Of a stretch of DNA of 6,963 nucleotides, positions 6,498-6,963 are shown one piece after another. The notes beneath the pieces are model-generated. The model was not told the DNA's origin. It did no database searches and saw only the letters and a list, made by a program, of their open reading frames with translations. Source of the stretch: Nitrospirota bacterium (lineage in GTDB: Bacteria > Nitrospirota > Thermodesulfovibrionia > UBA6902 > DSMQ01). The stretch lies in assembly GCA_016207865.1 (NCBI GenBank), contig JACQZD010000101.1, positions 1 through 6,963 of the forward strand. Reading direction: 5' to 3'. Both the position numbers and the translations under genes were made by a program. Each line of letters opens with the position of its first letter. The stretch's first letter is position 1.

Positions 6498-6963
6498 TTA
6501 ATCTTTACCTTCCCGGCGCTTTATCAAAAAGTCGGATAATTCCTGAACCGGCTTATCCGCATGTTCCCAGCCATGCCAGATCGGCACGCACCGATGGTGT
6601 TCGGCAACCCAGCGGGAATTCGGCAGATCATAAGCCAGACCCTCAATTTCAGGCCCAAAATCACTTTGTGAAAATACCTTCCCTGTTTCTTCGGTCAGCT
6701 CACAATCAAATACAATATATTTATAATATCCCGATTCCATTCCTTTGGGAAATTTGATTCTTGTCTCAAAAATCTCATCATATTTCTCAGCCAATCTCCG
6801 CTTCCATGAAAGTATCTCCGGAAGCCGCTCTGCCTGTACTATGCCTAAGGCCGCGGTTATCTCATTCATTCTAAAGTTAAAACCATTTTTAAGCTTATAC
6901 GAAACTTTACCTTTTTCCACATGTTTGCCGTAGTTGCGATAATACTTAAGCCATTCAATAAAA
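6498..6963 (-). CDS. DegT/DnrJ/EryC1/StrS sugar aminotransferase, C-terminal part (cut by right window edge)
   Basis: These PLP enzymes transfer an amino group from glutamate to a nucleotide-linked keto-sugar, making 4-amino or 3-amino deoxysugars in the cytoplasm. Only the last 154 residues are visible, of about 370-400 in the family; the frame is open to the window edge, and the PLP-binding lysine lies outside. A GTG at 6918-6920 is an internal codon, not the start, because KYYRNYGKH continues in frame before it and is the normal family sequence. The diagnostic block GFNFRMNEITAALGIVQAER (residues 27-46 of the visible part) matches the conserved Y/F-N-x-R-x-x-x-x-x-A-A segment; then LPEILSWKRRLAEKYDE and the small C-terminal domain ending in PVQELSDFLIKRREGKD. 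It is the first visible gene of the run and would provide the amino sugar, as PseC, LegC or SpsC do in nonulosonate pathways, but its exact product cannot be read. Confidence 0.9.
   Translation of the reverse strand, partial: FIEWLKYYRNYGKHVEKGKVSYKLKNGFNFRMNEITAALGIVQAERLPEILSWKRRLAEKYDEIFETRIKFPKGMESGYYKYIVFDCELTEETGKVFSQSDFGPEIEGLAYDLPNSRWVAEHHRCVPIWHGWEHADKPVQELSDFLIKRREGKD

Noticed and set aside
6498..6920. Treating the GTG at 6918-6920 as the start of a short 140-residue gene
   Set aside because: The frame continues to the right edge with the family-typical sequence KYYRNYGKH, so the gene is truncated by the window and is not a short protein.

Overview
The window is one compact polysaccharide-biosynthesis stretch. 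All eight genes that can be supported lie on the minus strand, so transcription runs from the right edge to the left edge. Both end genes are cut by the window. The longest spacer is 75 bases, and two of the junctions overlap. I see no plus-strand gene, no RNA gene, no mobile element and no CRISPR array. No promoter or convincing terminator is visible, so the genes look like the middle of a longer operon.

In transcription order the right half holds a DegT/DnrJ/EryC1/StrS sugar aminotransferase (C-terminal part only, 6498-6963), a PIG-L/LmbE-type zinc deacetylase (5745-6422), an SpsF-type cytidylyltransferase (5035-5742), a WbqC-family protein (4313-5038) and a NeuB/SpsE-type nonulosonate synthase with a C-terminal SAF domain (3310-4329). 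Together these suggest synthesis and CMP activation of a nine-carbon, sialic-acid-like sugar. The gene set resembles the Bacillus sps type more than the classical NeuABC set. PIG-L and WbqC sit where one might expect the N-acyltransferase and the nucleotide-sugar hydrolase, so the exact sugar cannot be named.

The left half holds an MBOAT O-acyltransferase of the AlgI/DltB/PatA type (1802-3265) and a membrane-anchored SGNH-like protein (584-1798) that begins one codon after the MBOAT stop, probably at a TTG or GTG. Such pairs transfer acyl groups across the membrane onto a surface glycan. Last comes the N-terminal 177 residues of a radical SAM enzyme (1-532, cut at the left edge), recognised by CxxxCxxC and a GLGEP motif. 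The likely logic is: make an unusual amino sugar, activate it with CMP, build it into a surface glycan, then acylate it; the radical SAM protein may add a further modification.

The organism cannot be named. The DNA is moderately AT-rich by eye. The content fits a bacterium with a decorated O-antigen, capsule, exopolysaccharide or glycosylated surface protein.
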